A stretch of 64,000 nucleotides of DNA from CAMLIZ01 sp040758375 (GCA_040758375.1 JBFLWE010000001.1:61629-125628); one strand, 5' to 3'. Shown: positions 6,420 to 15,753, counted from the stretch's first letter. Notes: generated by a model from the letters alone, not told the origin. A program made the numbers and translations.

Positions 6420-9400
6420 TCAGGTAATCGGGGCGGGCTCGACCAACTCGGTGCGCGTGGCATCCCCGACGGACGAGTCCGCCGAGGCGCACCGGCGCGC
6501 CTCCCGCTTCAGCTGCCACTGCTTGACCAGGGCATACAGCGCCGGGATCACGCCCAGCGTGAGGATCGTGGACGAAATCATGCCGCCGACCATCGGTGCG
6601 GCGATGCGGCTCATGACTTCGGAGCCGGTGCCACTGCCCCACATGATCGGCAGCAGGCCGGCCATGATGGCCACCACCGTCATCATCTTCGGCCGCACGC
6701 GCTCGACCGCGCCTTCCATGACCGCGCCGTAGAGGTCGGACGGGCCCGGAACACGCCCCTCGGCTCGGCAGCGCTCGCGTGCCTGTTCCCAGGCATGGTC
6801 GAGGTAGATCAGCATCACGACGCCGGTCTCGGCCGCGACGCCGGCCAGCGCGATGAAGCCCACGGCGACGGCCACCGACAGGTTGTAGCCCAGCCACCAC
6901 ATCAGCCACACGCCGCCCACCAGCGCAAAGGGCACCGACAGCATGACGATCAGCGTCTCGGTCAGTCGCCTGAAGTTCAGGTACAGCAGCAGGAAGATCG
7001 TCAGCAGGGTGACCGGAATGACGATCTTCATCTTCTGGACGGCGCGTTCCATGTACTCGAACTGGCCGCTCCATGTGATGTAGTAGCCCGGCGGGAACTT
7101 CACCTGGTCGGCCACCGCCTTGCGCGCGTCGGCCACGTACGAGCCGATGTCGCGGTCGCGGATGTCGACGAAGATGTAGGCCGACAGCAGCGCGTTCTCG
7201 GTGCGGATGCCAGGGGTCCCCCGCGCGACCGTCACCTTCGCGACCTGGCCGAGCGGCACCATCGCACCGCCCATCGTGGGCACCAGCACCTCGCGCTCGA
7301 TCTGCTCCGGGTGCGTGCGCAGCTCGCGCGGGTACCGCACCGTCACGCCGAAGCGTTCGCGCCCCTCGACCGTCGTCGTGACCATCTCGCCACCGAGCGC
7401 AGTCCCGATGATGTCCTGCAGTTCACCGACCGAAAGGCCATAGCGGGCCAGTGCCTCGCGGTTGGGTTCGATGTTCAGGTAGCTGCCCCCCGTTAGGCGC
7501 TCCGCGAAGGCCGAAGTCGTGCCGGGCACCGCCTTGACCACCGCTTCGATCTGCTTGGCGAGCTTCTCCATCTCGCCGAGATCCTTGCCGAAGACCTTGA
7601 TGCCGATCGGCGTGCGAATGCCGGTGGACAGCATGTCGATGCGTGCCTTGATCGGCATCGTCCAGGCATTCGACACACCCGGGAACTGCAGCGCCTTGTC
7701 CATCTCGGCGATCAGCTTGTCGGTGGTCATGCCGGGCCGCCACTCTTCCTGCGGCTTCAGGTTGATCACGGTTTCGAACATCTCGATCGGCGCTGGGTCT
7801 GTCGCGGTGTTCGCACGGCCTGCCTTGCCGTAGACCGAACTCACCTCCGGGAAGCTCTTGATGATCTTGTCCTGGGTTTGCAGCACCTCGGCTGCCTTGG
7901 TGATGGACATACCCGGCAGCGAGGCCGGCATGTACAGCAGCGTGCCTTCGTTGAGCGTCGGCATGAACTCGCTGCCGAGCTTCGAGGCGGGGAAGTAGGT
8001 CAATGCCATGGCGATGACGGCCAGCGCGATGGTCAACTTCTTCCAGCGCATCACGCCGGCGATGATCGGGCGGTACACCCAGATCATGAAGCGGTTCAGC
8101 GGATTCTTCGCTTCCGGCATGATCTTGCCGCGGATGAACAACATCATCAGCACGGGCACCAGCGTCACCGACAGCAGAGCCGCACCGGCCATCGAGAACG
8201 TCTTGGTGTAGGCCAGCGGCGCGAAGAGCCGCCCTTCCTGCGACTCGAGCGTGAAGACCGGCAGGAACGACACCGTGATGATCAGCAGCGAGAAGAACAG
8301 CGCCGGTCCCACCTCCTTGCAGGCGTCGAGCATGGCATCCGCGCGCTGCCTGACCGTGTGGACGGCCGGCAGCCGCTCGAGGTGCTTGTGCGCGTTCTCG
8401 ATCATCACGATCGCCGCGTCGACCATCGCGCCGATGGCGATCGCGATGCCACCCAGGCTCATGAGGTTGGAGTTCATGCCCAACAACTTCATCGCGATGA
8501 ACGAGATGAGCACACCCACCGGCAGCATGAGGATGGCAACCAGCGCCGAGCGCACGTGCATCAGGAACACGACGCAGACCACGGCAACGATCAGGCTCTC
8601 CTCGATCAGCGTGCGCTTGAGCGTGTCGATGGCCCGGTGGATCAGGTCCGAGCGGTCGTAGACGGCATGGATCGACACACCGTCAGGCAGCCCCGCGGAG
8701 ATCTCGGCCACCTTTGTCTTGAGGTTGTGGATCACCTCCAGCGCGTTCTGCCCGAAGCGTGACATCGCGATGCCGGAGACGACCTCGCCTTCGCCGTTCA
8801 GCTCCGACAGGCCGCGCCGCTCGTCGGGTGCCATCTCGACGCGTGCGACGTCCCGGATCAGCACCGGCGTGCCGCCCTCGCTCTTGAGCACCAGGGTTTC
8901 GATGTCGTTCTTGCCGCGCAGATAGCCCTTGCCGCGGACCATGAACTCGGTCTCGGCCATCTCGACCACGCGGCCGCCCACGTCGCGGTTGGAGTCGCGG
9001 ATGACCTGAGACACCTTCATCAGCGGAATGCCGTAGCTGCGCAGCTTGAGCGGATCGACCGTGACCTGGTAGGTCTGCACGAAGCCGCCCAGCGAAGCGA
9101 CCTCGGCCACACCGGGCGCCTTGGTGAGCTGGTAGCGCACATACCAGTCCTGGATGGTGCGCAGTTCCGCGAGCGTGCGGTCCTTGGCCAGCAGCGCGTA
9201 CTGGTACACCCAGCCGACGCCGGTGGCATCAGGCCCGAGCGAAGGCGACACGCCCTTGGGCAGTCGCCCGGACGCAAAGTTCAGGTACTCCAGCACCCGG
9301 CTGCGCGCCCAGTAGATGTCGGTCCCGTCTTCGAAGATGACGTAGACGAACGAGGCCCCGAAGAACGAGAAGCCGCGCACCACCTTCGACTTCGGCACCG

Positions 9401-9623
9401 CCAGCATTGCGGTGGTCAGCGGGTAGGTCACCTGGTCCTCGACCACCTGGGGTGCCTGGCCCGGGTACTCGGTGTAGACGATGACCTGCACGTCGGACAG
9501 GTCGGGCAAGGCGTCCAGCGGCGTCTTCAGAACGGCCAGGATGCCACCGATGATGATGAACAGTGTTGCGAGCAGGACCAGGAAGGGATTCCTTCCGGAC
9601 CACTGGATGATCTTGGACAGCAT
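6420..9623 (-). CDS. cusA: Heavy-metal RND efflux pump CusA (Cu(I)/Ag(I))
   Basis: A 1067-residue inner-membrane RND transporter that uses the proton gradient to drive Cu(I)/Ag(I) from the periplasm or cytoplasm through CusB and CusC out of the cell. It begins with a transmembrane helix (MLSKIIQWSGRNPFLVLL) and has the two-fold RND layout with twelve helices. The helix-4 sequence GAMVDAAIVMIENAHKHLE is the HME4 (monovalent-metal, Cus type) signature, not the DFGxxVD of CzcA divalent pumps. Length is close to E. coli CusA. It starts 12 bases after cusB in the order cusC-cusB-cusA. Family and metal class are secure; the relative preference for Cu or Ag cannot be read from sequence. Confidence 0.95.
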   Translation of the reverse strand: MLSKIIQWSGRNPFLVLLATLFIIIGGILAVLKTPLDALPDLSDVQVIVYTEYPGQAPQVVEDQVTYPLTTAMLAVPKSKVVRGFSFFGASFVYVIFEDGTDIYWARSRVLEYLNFASGRLPKGVSPSLGPDATGVGWVYQYALLAKDRTLAELRTIQDWYVRYQLTKAPGVAEVASLGGFVQTYQVTVDPLKLRSYGIPLMKVSQVIRDSNRDVGGRVVEMAETEFMVRGKGYLRGKNDIETLVLKSEGGTPVLIRDVARVEMAPDERRGLSELNGEGEVVSGIAMSRFGQNALEVIHNLKTKVAEISAGLPDGVSIHAVYDRSDLIHRAIDTLKRTLIEESLIVAVVCVVFLMHVRSALVAILMLPVGVLISFIAMKLLGMNSNLMSLGGIAIAIGAMVDAAIVMIENAHKHLERLPAVHTVRQRADAMLDACKEVGPALFFSLLIITVSFLPVFTLESQEGRLFAPLAYTKTFSMAGAALLSVTLVPVLMMLFIRGKIMPEAKNPLNRFMIWVYRPIIAGVMRWKKLTIALAVIAMALTYFPASKLGSEFMPTLNEGTLLYMPASLPGMSITKAAEVLQTQDKIIKSFPEVSSVYGKAGRANTATDPAPIEMFETVINLKPQEEWRPGMTTDKLIAEMDKALQFPGVSNAWTMPIKARIDMLSTGIRTPIGIKVFGKDLGEMEKLAKQIEAVVKAVPGTTSAFAERLTGGSYLNIEPNREALARYGLSVGELQDIIGTALGGEMVTTTVEGRERFGVTVRYPRELRTHPEQIEREVLVPTMGGAMVPLGQVAKVTVARGTPGIRTENALLSAYIFVDIRDRDIGSYVADARKAVADQVKFPPGYYITWSGQFEYMERAVQKMKIVIPVTLLTIFLLLYLNFRRLTETLIVMLSVPFALVGGVWLMWWLGYNLSVAVAVGFIALAGVAAETGVVMLIYLDHAWEQARERCRAEGRVPGPSDLYGAVMEGAVERVRPKMMTVVAIMAGLLPIMWGSGTGSEVMSRIAAPMVGGMISSTILTLGVIPALYALVKQWQLKREARRCASADSSVGDATRTELVEPAPIT

Positions 9624-9635
9624 GGCGCCCCCTGC

Positions 9636-11318
9636 TCAGTGGCCGGAGTGGGTGGATTTGCCCGCATTTGCCGCCGGTGCGGCCGGCTTGGCCTGCGGCG
9701 CTACGTTGGGGACTGCTCCGGTCGGGGCGATGGACGTCACGACGAAGTCACCCGGCTGCCGTTCGACGAACTCGAATCGCACGGCCTGACCCGGCTTGAG
9801 GCCACTCAGCAGCGACGCGTTGGCGGCCTTGAACTCCATCGTCATGGCCGGCCACTTCAGCGTGGCGACCGGACCGTGGTTGAGGCTCAGCGTGCCGTTC
9901 TTTGCGTCGACGCTGTCGACCGTGCCTTCGGCCTTGTGGCCGACCGCCGCCGGCGGCACCGACTTTGCCGGCGTCTCCGGCGCCGCTGGTGCAGCGCCCC
10001 CGCCCGCCGGGCTGCCGTGCCCCGCGTGTCCCCCGAGGCTTCCCACCGCGGCCTTGAGGTTGCTCTCGGCATCGATCAGGAAGTTCGCGGCCACGACGAC
10101 CGGCTCACCGTCACGCACGCCCTTCAGCACCTCGACGTAGTTCTCCGCCCGCGCGCCGAGTTCGACCTCGCGCGGCTCGAAGCGCCCTTCGCCCACCTGG
10201 ACGAGGACGATCCGACGGGTGCCGGAGTCGATCACGGCGGAGTCTGGAACGGCCAGCACCGCCGACTTGCCACCGACACCGAGTTCCACCTGGGCAAACA
10301 TCGCCGGCTTGAGACGTTGCCCGGGGTTGGCCAGTTCGACACGCACCGGGATGCTGCGCGTCTCGGCCTTCAGGGTTGGGTAGACGTAGGTGACGCGTCC
10401 CTCGAAACCCTCGGTCGGATACGCCGTGGTCGTCACGCGCGCCTTCGCACCCGTCTTGACCAGAGCGATGTCCTGCTCGGCCACGTCGGCGATCACCCAC
10501 ACGGCCGACAGGTCGGTCACCTGGTACAGCAGTTCGCCCGGCATGAAGCGCATGCCCTGCAGAGCCTTCTTCTCGGAAACGATGCCAGACACCGGCGACG
10601 GGAACGAGATCGTCCGCTGCGGCTGGCCGGACTTCATCAAGGCCGCCACCTGCGGCGCCGACAGATCCCAGTTGCGCAGGCGCGCGAGGCTCGAATCGGC
10701 CAGCTGGCGCATGCCCACCTGCGCCTCCGTGCCGGCCTCTTTCATCGCCTCGAGCCCTTGCATGGCGATCGCGTACTCACGCTGCGCCGAGACCAGTTCG
10801 GGGCTGTACACCTCGAACAGCGGCTGGCCCTTGGCCACCGGTTGGCCGGTCGCACTGACGTGCAGCCGCTCGACGTAGCCTTCGAACTTCGCGGTCACCG
10901 CAAAGGTCCGGCGCTCATCCGGCTCGATGCGGCCTGCCGCCCGGATCGTCTTGCCGAGCAAGCGCATGCCTGCCGGCTCGGTGCGCACACCCAGCTTCTG
11001 GATCTTCTCGGTACTGATGCGGACCTGGCCCGCAGCCCCGGGCCCGGCGTTGGGCGTTGCCTCGTCCTCGCCCTCGTAGACCGGGATGTAGTCCATGCCC
11101 ATCGGGTCCTTCTTCGGCACTGGCGAGGTGTCGGCCAGCCCCATGGGATTGCGGTAGTACAGCAGCTTGCGCGGCTTCGGTGCTGCGGCGGAAGGCGCGT
11201 CCTGGCTTGCCTTGGCGGACGAGTGCGCGGCGCTGCGCGACTGCGAGCCCAGCCAGTAGCTGCCAGCGCCGACGGCGCCGATCAGGGCGATCATGAGGAC
11301 GGTCGTGGCGGTCTTCAC
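9636..11318 (-). CDS. cusB: Membrane-fusion adaptor CusB with HMBD and fused CusF domain
   Basis: A 560-residue periplasmic adaptor linking CusA to CusC. After an N-terminal anchor helix (TTVLMIALIGAVGAGSYWLG) comes a heavy-metal-binding domain with YYRNPMGLADTSPVPKKDPM, then the lipoyl, hairpin and beta-barrel domains of an HlyD-type adaptor. A C-terminal extension (~residues 460-530) is a CusF-like fold with WPAMTMEFKA, the Met/Trp Cu(I) site. The adaptor thus carries its own metallochaperone at the C-terminus and a second metal site at the N-terminus. The GTG start at 11316-11318 overlaps the cusC stop (GTGA). Confidence 0.93.
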   Translation of the reverse strand: MKTATTVLMIALIGAVGAGSYWLGSQSRSAAHSSAKASQDAPSAAAPKPRKLLYYRNPMGLADTSPVPKKDPMGMDYIPVYEGEDEATPNAGPGAAGQVRISTEKIQKLGVRTEPAGMRLLGKTIRAAGRIEPDERRTFAVTAKFEGYVERLHVSATGQPVAKGQPLFEVYSPELVSAQREYAIAMQGLEAMKEAGTEAQVGMRQLADSSLARLRNWDLSAPQVAALMKSGQPQRTISFPSPVSGIVSEKKALQGMRFMPGELLYQVTDLSAVWVIADVAEQDIALVKTGAKARVTTTAYPTEGFEGRVTYVYPTLKAETRSIPVRVELANPGQRLKPAMFAQVELGVGGKSAVLAVPDSAVIDSGTRRIVLVQVGEGRFEPREVELGARAENYVEVLKGVRDGEPVVVAANFLIDAESNLKAAVGSLGGHAGHGSPAGGGAAPAAPETPAKSVPPAAVGHKAEGTVDSVDAKNGTLSLNHGPVATLKWPAMTMEFKAANASLLSGLKPGQAVRFEFVERQPGDFVVTSIAPTGAVPNVAPQAKPAAPAANAGKSTHSGH

Positions 11319-12631
11319 AGTTCTTCTCCCACAATGCGTTCGATCTCGGCCAGGCGCATCTGCGCCTCGACCTGCGTCTTCAGGATCTCCTGACGGGCCT
11401 TGCGAATCTGGCGCTGCGCCTCGAGCAACATCGCGAACTCGGCCTTGCCGTTCTCGTAGGCAGCCAGCGCCGACTGAAGGCCGAGTTCCGACTGCGGCAG
11501 CAGCTGGGTCTTCAGCAGAGTCTCGTTGCGCCGTGCGGCCTCGAGCCCGGCCAGGTTCACCGCCAGGTCGCCGACCAGCTGCTGCTGCAGCGCGTCGGCT
11601 CTCGACCGCGACGCGGCGACCATCGCCTCCGCTTCCCGCTCCTGACCACGGCGGGCTTCCTGCTGCAGCGGGATGTTCATCTCGAACATCACGCCCCAGG
11701 TGGTAATGCGCGAGCCCATCTGCGAAGGGGACAGACCGACGGTGAGATCGGGATAGCGATTGCGCTGCGTGAGGTCACGACTCTTCTGTGCGATGGACAC
11801 CCGGGCCAGCTCTGCCTGGAGCTGCGGATTGCCCGACCGCGCCCGCTCTGCCAACGACGATGCATCGGCGGTGTTCAGCGTCGGCACCGCGCGCAGTTCC
11901 AGGGGGTCGGCGAGCGGTGCGCCGCTTTCGCGAGCCAGCAGAGCGTTCAGCCGGGCGCGAATCTGGCGCTTCTCGCTGTCGATCATGATCAACTCCGAGC
12001 GCATCGCCGTCTGCTCCAACTGCGCACGGATCGCGTCGGCCTGGGCGGCCAGTCCGCCTGCATAGCGCGCCTGGGCAACCTGCTCGAGCCGGGTCATCAG
12101 TCCGAGCACCTCCGTGGTCAGCCGCTCGTTGCCAGCGGCACGGTAGTACTCCGCGTGAGCCGCCTTGATTCGAGCTGCCAGCTCGGCCCAGCTCGCATTC
12201 GTGCGGGCTTCGGCCTGCCGCGCATCCGCGGCGGCGGCGTCCCGCTTGAGCTCCCGCTTGCCCCACAGCGGCAGCGACTGCATCAAGGTGTACTTGGTCT
12301 CGCCGACCTTCCACGGCAGCAGGCTGGGCGAAGCGTCATTGCCGTAGTTGTTGATGTTCATGAGCTCCACGCGCAGCACCGGATCGGGAAGCGCCCCCGC
12401 CGGCCCCACACGCTGCGCCGCGGCTTCGGCTTCCTCGCGCATGGCCCGGAGCTCAGGGCTCTGGGCTCGGGCGTAGGCCAGCAGTCCCGGGAGGTCGCGC
12501 CCCAACGGCGCGTCTTGAGCGACTGCGGGAACAGGCCCGGCAGCGCAGAGAACCAGCCCCATCAGCAGCGAGCCGGCCCAGCGCGGCATGTCTGGCCATG
12601 CGGTACTCGCTTGACCCCATACGGTTGTCAT
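11315..12631 (-). CDS. cusC: Outer-membrane efflux channel CusC (TolC family)
   Basis: A 438-residue outer-membrane factor forming the exit duct of the Cus pump. It has a signal peptide ending near VPAVAQDAP, the paired OEP (TolC) repeats with long coiled-coil helices (for example AAAAQRVGPAG and the final QIRKARQEILKTQVEAQMRL), and conserved LSPSQMGSRITTWGVMF strand segments. The ATG at 12631 is chosen because AAGGAGAAGACGAA precedes it; the frame extends further upstream without a ribosome site or signal peptide. It is the first cus gene, with its stop overlapping cusB. The promoter should lie in 12632-12807. Confidence 0.92.
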   Translation of the reverse strand: MTTVWGQASTAWPDMPRWAGSLLMGLVLCAAGPVPAVAQDAPLGRDLPGLLAYARAQSPELRAMREEAEAAAQRVGPAGALPDPVLRVELMNINNYGNDASPSLLPWKVGETKYTLMQSLPLWGKRELKRDAAAADARQAEARTNASWAELAARIKAAHAEYYRAAGNERLTTEVLGLMTRLEQVAQARYAGGLAAQADAIRAQLEQTAMRSELIMIDSEKRQIRARLNALLARESGAPLADPLELRAVPTLNTADASSLAERARSGNPQLQAELARVSIAQKSRDLTQRNRYPDLTVGLSPSQMGSRITTWGVMFEMNIPLQQEARRGQEREAEAMVAASRSRADALQQQLVGDLAVNLAGLEAARRNETLLKTQLLPQSELGLQSALAAYENGKAEFAMLLEAQRQIRKARQEILKTQVEAQMRLAEIERIVGEEL

Positions 12632-12807
12632 TTCGTCTTCTCCTTGCGTGCCGCTCGGAGCGCCGGACACATGGGCGATCCGGGGTCCGAACACGGCGGC
12701 GATACAGTCAGTCTTCCGTGGCGCCGTCCTCGAGGACGGCCGACGAAAGAACGCGAGATGCACGCAAGCTGCGCGGCCAAAACAGGCCGGCTGCGTGCTC
12801 GTGACCG

Positions 12808-13269
12808 CTATAGCGCCAGGCGCAAGAAGGCGATCGGAATCGGCAGGGGCCTTGCGCCTTCCCGGCGCGGCGCCTGCACATCTGCCGACACGTCAATGGA
12901 CGCCGGCACCGTCAGAGCCGCCATCGGGGGCGGCAGGACATGGAACTGGTAGTTGTCGAGAGCGGACTTCTGCGGCGGGATCGTCACACCGGCCCGCTCG
13001 CAGAAACTCTCGCAGTTCGATTTCGGCGACGAGTCATCCTGACCGTACTGTGACTGATCCGGCGCTGCGACCGAGTGATGCTCGCACCCCGCAGGAGCCA
13101 CCTCAATGTCGGCGGCCTGTGCTTCGACGACTCCCTGGAACGTGTCCCCGCCCCCGGAGAATTGCTGGGCGGCCAAGCATGCGTTGGCAACGCCCAAGCC
13201 GAGACCGAATAGCCACACACACAGGACCCGGAGGGCCCAGCGGCGAAGCTGTCGATGGCTGCGAAACAT
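12808..13269 (-). CDS. Small exported Cys/His protein, paralogue of 24924-25367
   Basis: A 153-residue protein with a hydrophobic N-terminal segment (LRVLCVWLFGLGLGVANACL) that looks like a signal peptide or lipobox-like export signal. The rest is polar, with a CEHH pair and a CESFCERAG motif, and ends with FLRLAL. The protein at 24924-25367 has the same plan: signal with GVANACL, Cys/His-rich middle with CQKSCD, and FSRLAL at the end. I recall such proteins near cus genes without a named function. A role as a periplasmic copper-binding or sensing protein is inference. The start at 13269 is chosen by the signal peptide; the ribosome site is weak. Confidence 0.65.
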   Translation of the reverse strand: MFRSHRQLRRWALRVLCVWLFGLGLGVANACLAAQQFSGGGDTFQGVVEAQAADIEVAPAGCEHHSVAAPDQSQYGQDDSSPKSNCESFCERAGVTIPPQKSALDNYQFHVLPPPMAALTVPASIDVSADVQAPRREGARPLPIPIAFLRLAL

Positions 13270-13424
13270 GAGCGGTTGATTCAAGAATTCAAACAAGTAT
13301 GCACCTTCCGGGCCACGGCCCGTTTGAGGATCGTCAAGGGCGCCGACCGGGCTGACGATCACGCACATGCAGGGTCCCCGGCGTCCATCGACCCGGCCAT
13401 CAGGCGTACTGCGCAAGACTTCAT

Positions 13425-13862
13425 TCAGTCGGATTGGACAGCGCTGGCGTCAACTGCCACCTCGGAAACCGTCTCGTAGATGTAGTCCGACTCCGCGAGC
13501 CCCCCGACGGCACGCTGGTATCGCCGGAAAGCATCGAGTTCTCTCTTCGTGATCCTCACCGTTCGCTCAACGGTCTGTTCGCCAAGGGCTTGGGCTCTGG
13601 CGGCCGCGGCGCGCGCGCTTTCGCCGCGGTAGACAAGGTAGCGCGCATAGGGCCCGAGCACGAGTTGCTTCTCGATCCGAACATCGGATGTCGACTCGGA
13701 CGGATGGCACTGATCTGCTTGCCCCGAAACCACGCATCGGTAGGTCGCCAGAGGCGAATCCTTGGCATTGCCCTGTAACGGGAACAGTCCGAGGCCGGCA
13801 ATCGTTGCCGCAAGAATCGGGTTCTTCAGCGCGAGCGCTGCGCGACTTATGTACGTGTTCAT
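13425..13862 (-). CDS. Secreted hypothetical protein
   Basis: A 145-residue protein that starts MNTYISRAALALKNPILAAT and has a cleavable-looking signal ending near GLFPLQGNAKD. The mature part has two Cys residues (YRCVVSGQADQCHPSE) that could form a disulfide or bind metal, then an Arg/Ala-rich helical section (ERTVRITKRELDAFRRYQRA). No family recognised. It sits upstream of the 12808-13269 gene on the same strand, separated by 155 bases, in the copper region. The start ATG has GGAGCCTCG upstream. Function cannot be stated. Confidence 0.65.
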   Translation of the reverse strand: MNTYISRAALALKNPILAATIAGLGLFPLQGNAKDSPLATYRCVVSGQADQCHPSESTSDVRIEKQLVLGPYARYLVYRGESARAAAARAQALGEQTVERTVRITKRELDAFRRYQRAVGGLAESDYIYETVSEVAVDASAVQSD

Positions 13863-14099
13863 CGAGGCTCCTTACGGCGTTCAATGGCGTGCGCAACGGC
13901 ACGCACGAGGAACACTCTAAGAAGCCATCACCAACCGCAGACCGACGCCGCGATGACACACTCGTCATCGCACGCCAGCCACAGAAGCACGATCGCCTCG
14001 CCACCTTCCGACGGTTCAACCCGATGCCATCCGGGCGGTTGCGCGAACTCGGCGACCTCTTGGGGCCTCCGCGAAGGCGGCGAAAAGATCGAACTGAAC
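13863..14099. other. Intergenic region with a perfect inverted repeat
   Basis: No gene is supported between the flavoprotein and the secreted protein, both on the minus strand. The region should hold the promoter of the secreted-protein gene and possibly the end of the cop operon transcript. It includes a perfect 8-base inverted repeat at 13950-13971, listed separately. Confidence 0.5.
13950..13971. repeat. Perfect inverted repeat GCGATGAC-N6-GTCATCGC
   Basis: Eight-base perfect arms separated by six bases, 88 bases upstream of the secreted-protein ATG. There is no T-run on either side, so it is a poor rho-independent terminator; an operator for a dimeric regulator is at least as likely. Confidence 0.5.
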
Positions 14100-15026
14100 C
14101 TACAAGCTGTCGTGCACGGCTGCGGCGGCTACCGCTGCCTGGCCGATGGCAACGTCAATCTGGCACGATCCTCCCGCCACGTCGCCCGCGGCGTACACAT
14201 TGTCTGCACTCGTGAGTCCGGTCGGGCCGATCGCGATTGCGCCATGCACGTCGAGCCGAACAGCCAGTTGATTCGCCAGGTACGTTCGCGGCTGCGCGTC
14301 GAATGCTGCAAGCAGCAAGTCGAACTCATGGACCCGACCATCGTCGCATGTCACGAGGATGCCCTTGTTGTGAGTCAACGCGACATGGCGTGCGACGCCG
14401 GGCACACGCTCGAGTCCGGCATGGCATGACGAGTAGTCAGCCTTCCCAGCCGCGCTGTCGATGTCGATGAACCTCGCCTCCGCACACACCTTCCGCAGAT
14501 CGGCTATGCCAGGCACGTCGAGGAGCGATTCGCCCAGCACACCGACTCGCTTCCCGAAGAGATCGTCGACTCCATGCTGCCACGCACAGCGCCGCAGCAG
14601 GTTCGCCGACGCCACGTCGTCGATCCCAGGCAATCCGATCGGCGGATCCGTGGCCCCGGCACACAAGATGACGTTGCGCGCCAGGAGCGTTCCATGCCTC
14701 AGCCGGAGCAAGAGCCTGCCGTCCGAGCAACGTCGTATTCCTTCGACCGAATCGTAGGTGACGTGCCCGCCCGCTGCGCGCAAGTGTTGCCGCATCCGCT
14801 CGAGCAGATGTCCACCGACCACGCCATCGGGATATCCGGCAACGTTGAGGGCACGCGCGATGCGCTGCGCCCGGCTGGCACCTGCGTCGACCAAGCGCAC
14901 GCCGCGCCCATGCCGTCGGAGATGAATTGCTGCAGCCAGCCCGGCGGGCCCGCCGCCAATCACGACGCAGTCGAACGTATCGCCGCCGACGACTGCAGCG
15001 CTGAGAATGTCGGCAGCATCAATCAT
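14100..15026 (-). CDS. FAD-dependent oxidoreductase, thioredoxin-reductase fold, redox Cys pair missing
   Basis: A 308-residue flavoprotein. The FAD-binding motif GGGPAGLAAA is intact near residue 20 and the C-terminal FAD motif ADNVYAAGDVAGG is present, as in thioredoxin reductase. The region that should carry the redox pair (CxxC) reads RRCAWQHGVDDLF, with only one Cys, and the expected NADPH motif GGGxxA reads GVLGESLLDVPG. It is therefore unlikely to be a true thioredoxin reductase; electron donor and substrate are unknown. The ATG at 15026 was chosen because it starts just before the FAD domain. It follows copB by 17 bases and is probably the last gene of the cop operon. Confidence 0.8.
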   Translation of the reverse strand: MIDAADILSAAVVGGDTFDCVVIGGGPAGLAAAIHLRRHGRGVRLVDAGASRAQRIARALNVAGYPDGVVGGHLLERMRQHLRAAGGHVTYDSVEGIRRCSDGRLLLRLRHGTLLARNVILCAGATDPPIGLPGIDDVASANLLRRCAWQHGVDDLFGKRVGVLGESLLDVPGIADLRKVCAEARFIDIDSAAGKADYSSCHAGLERVPGVARHVALTHNKGILVTCDDGRVHEFDLLLAAFDAQPRTYLANQLAVRLDVHGAIAIGPTGLTSADNVYAAGDVAGGSCQIDVAIGQAAVAAAAVHDSL

Positions 15027-15043
15027 GTCCGCTGCCGGCTGCG

Positions 15044-15742
15044 TCAAAACAGTACCCGCAGCCCCGCGCGCCACTGCGTCGCGGTGGCCTCCCCGCCGGA
15101 CTGCGCCCGTGGATAGAACGTGCGCGACAAGCCCAGGTAGGGTGCGACTCGCCGGTTGAACTCGTAACGCGCCTGCACGCCGACATCGGCCTGATAGGCG
15201 CCGCGACGAACCGTCGCGTCGATGTCGGAGGCCGACCACTCGACGCCGAGCGATGGCGTGACGATGAAGCGGTTGGTGATCAGAAACTCGTTCTCGAAGC
15301 GCGTGCGGGCGAAGACCTTGCCGTCGTCGCGCACGAACAGCTTCAGGTCGACATCGAAGGCATAGGGTGCGAGCCCGCGCACGCCGAGCGCCAGGTAGTT
15401 GCGCCGGTCGGGCCGCTCATCGCGGCGCAGGCCGATCTGCGCGTCCCAGAACGGCGCGATGTAGCGGCCGTAGAGCAACTGCAGTTCGGCCGCCTCAATG
15501 CGCCCGCCGCGCCGTTCGGTATCGAGCTGATACCACAGGCGGTTGAAGTCGCCGCCGACCCAGCCGTCAACGGCCAGCGACTGCGCCGAGCCGGATTGCC
15601 CGCGCACCTTGCCGGCGCCGGCTTCGACCAGTGTGTAGGAGTAGATCGACTCGTCCTCCATCGCCTGCGCACCCAGCGCCATCGTGCTCAGCAGCAGCGC
15701 GCCGCCTGCGCGGCGCAGCGCCGCACGCATTTTCTTCGACAT
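15044..15742 (-). CDS. copB: Outer-membrane copper resistance protein CopB/PcoB (copy 1)
   Basis: A 232-residue PcoB/CopB family outer-membrane protein thought to help copper sequestration or movement across the outer membrane. A signal peptide ends at GALLLSTMALGAQAMEDES; the mature part is beta-strand rich with the family motifs DGWVGGDFNRLWYQL, GRYIAPFWDAQIGLR and LAPYAFDVDL. It lacks the long Met/His-rich N-terminal repeat of larger PcoB proteins. It lies 11 bases downstream of copA. The second copy at 33021-33707 is clearly homologous and has the same short form. Confidence 0.92.
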   Translation of the reverse strand: MSKKMRAALRRAGGALLLSTMALGAQAMEDESIYSYTLVEAGAGKVRGQSGSAQSLAVDGWVGGDFNRLWYQLDTERRGGRIEAAELQLLYGRYIAPFWDAQIGLRRDERPDRRNYLALGVRGLAPYAFDVDLKLFVRDDGKVFARTRFENEFLITNRFIVTPSLGVEWSASDIDATVRRGAYQADVGVQARYEFNRRVAPYLGLSRTFYPRAQSGGEATATQWRAGLRVLF

Positions 15743-15753
15743 CGACGTGGTCC

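Noticed and set aside
6309..7496. Plus-strand frame opposite cusA
   Set aside because: Shadow of cusA; repetitive His/Asp/Arg composition without domain.
9639..11393. Long plus-strand open frame opposite cusB
   Set aside because: The cusB frame on the minus strand has clear domains; the opposite frame is shadow composition without motif or ribosome site.
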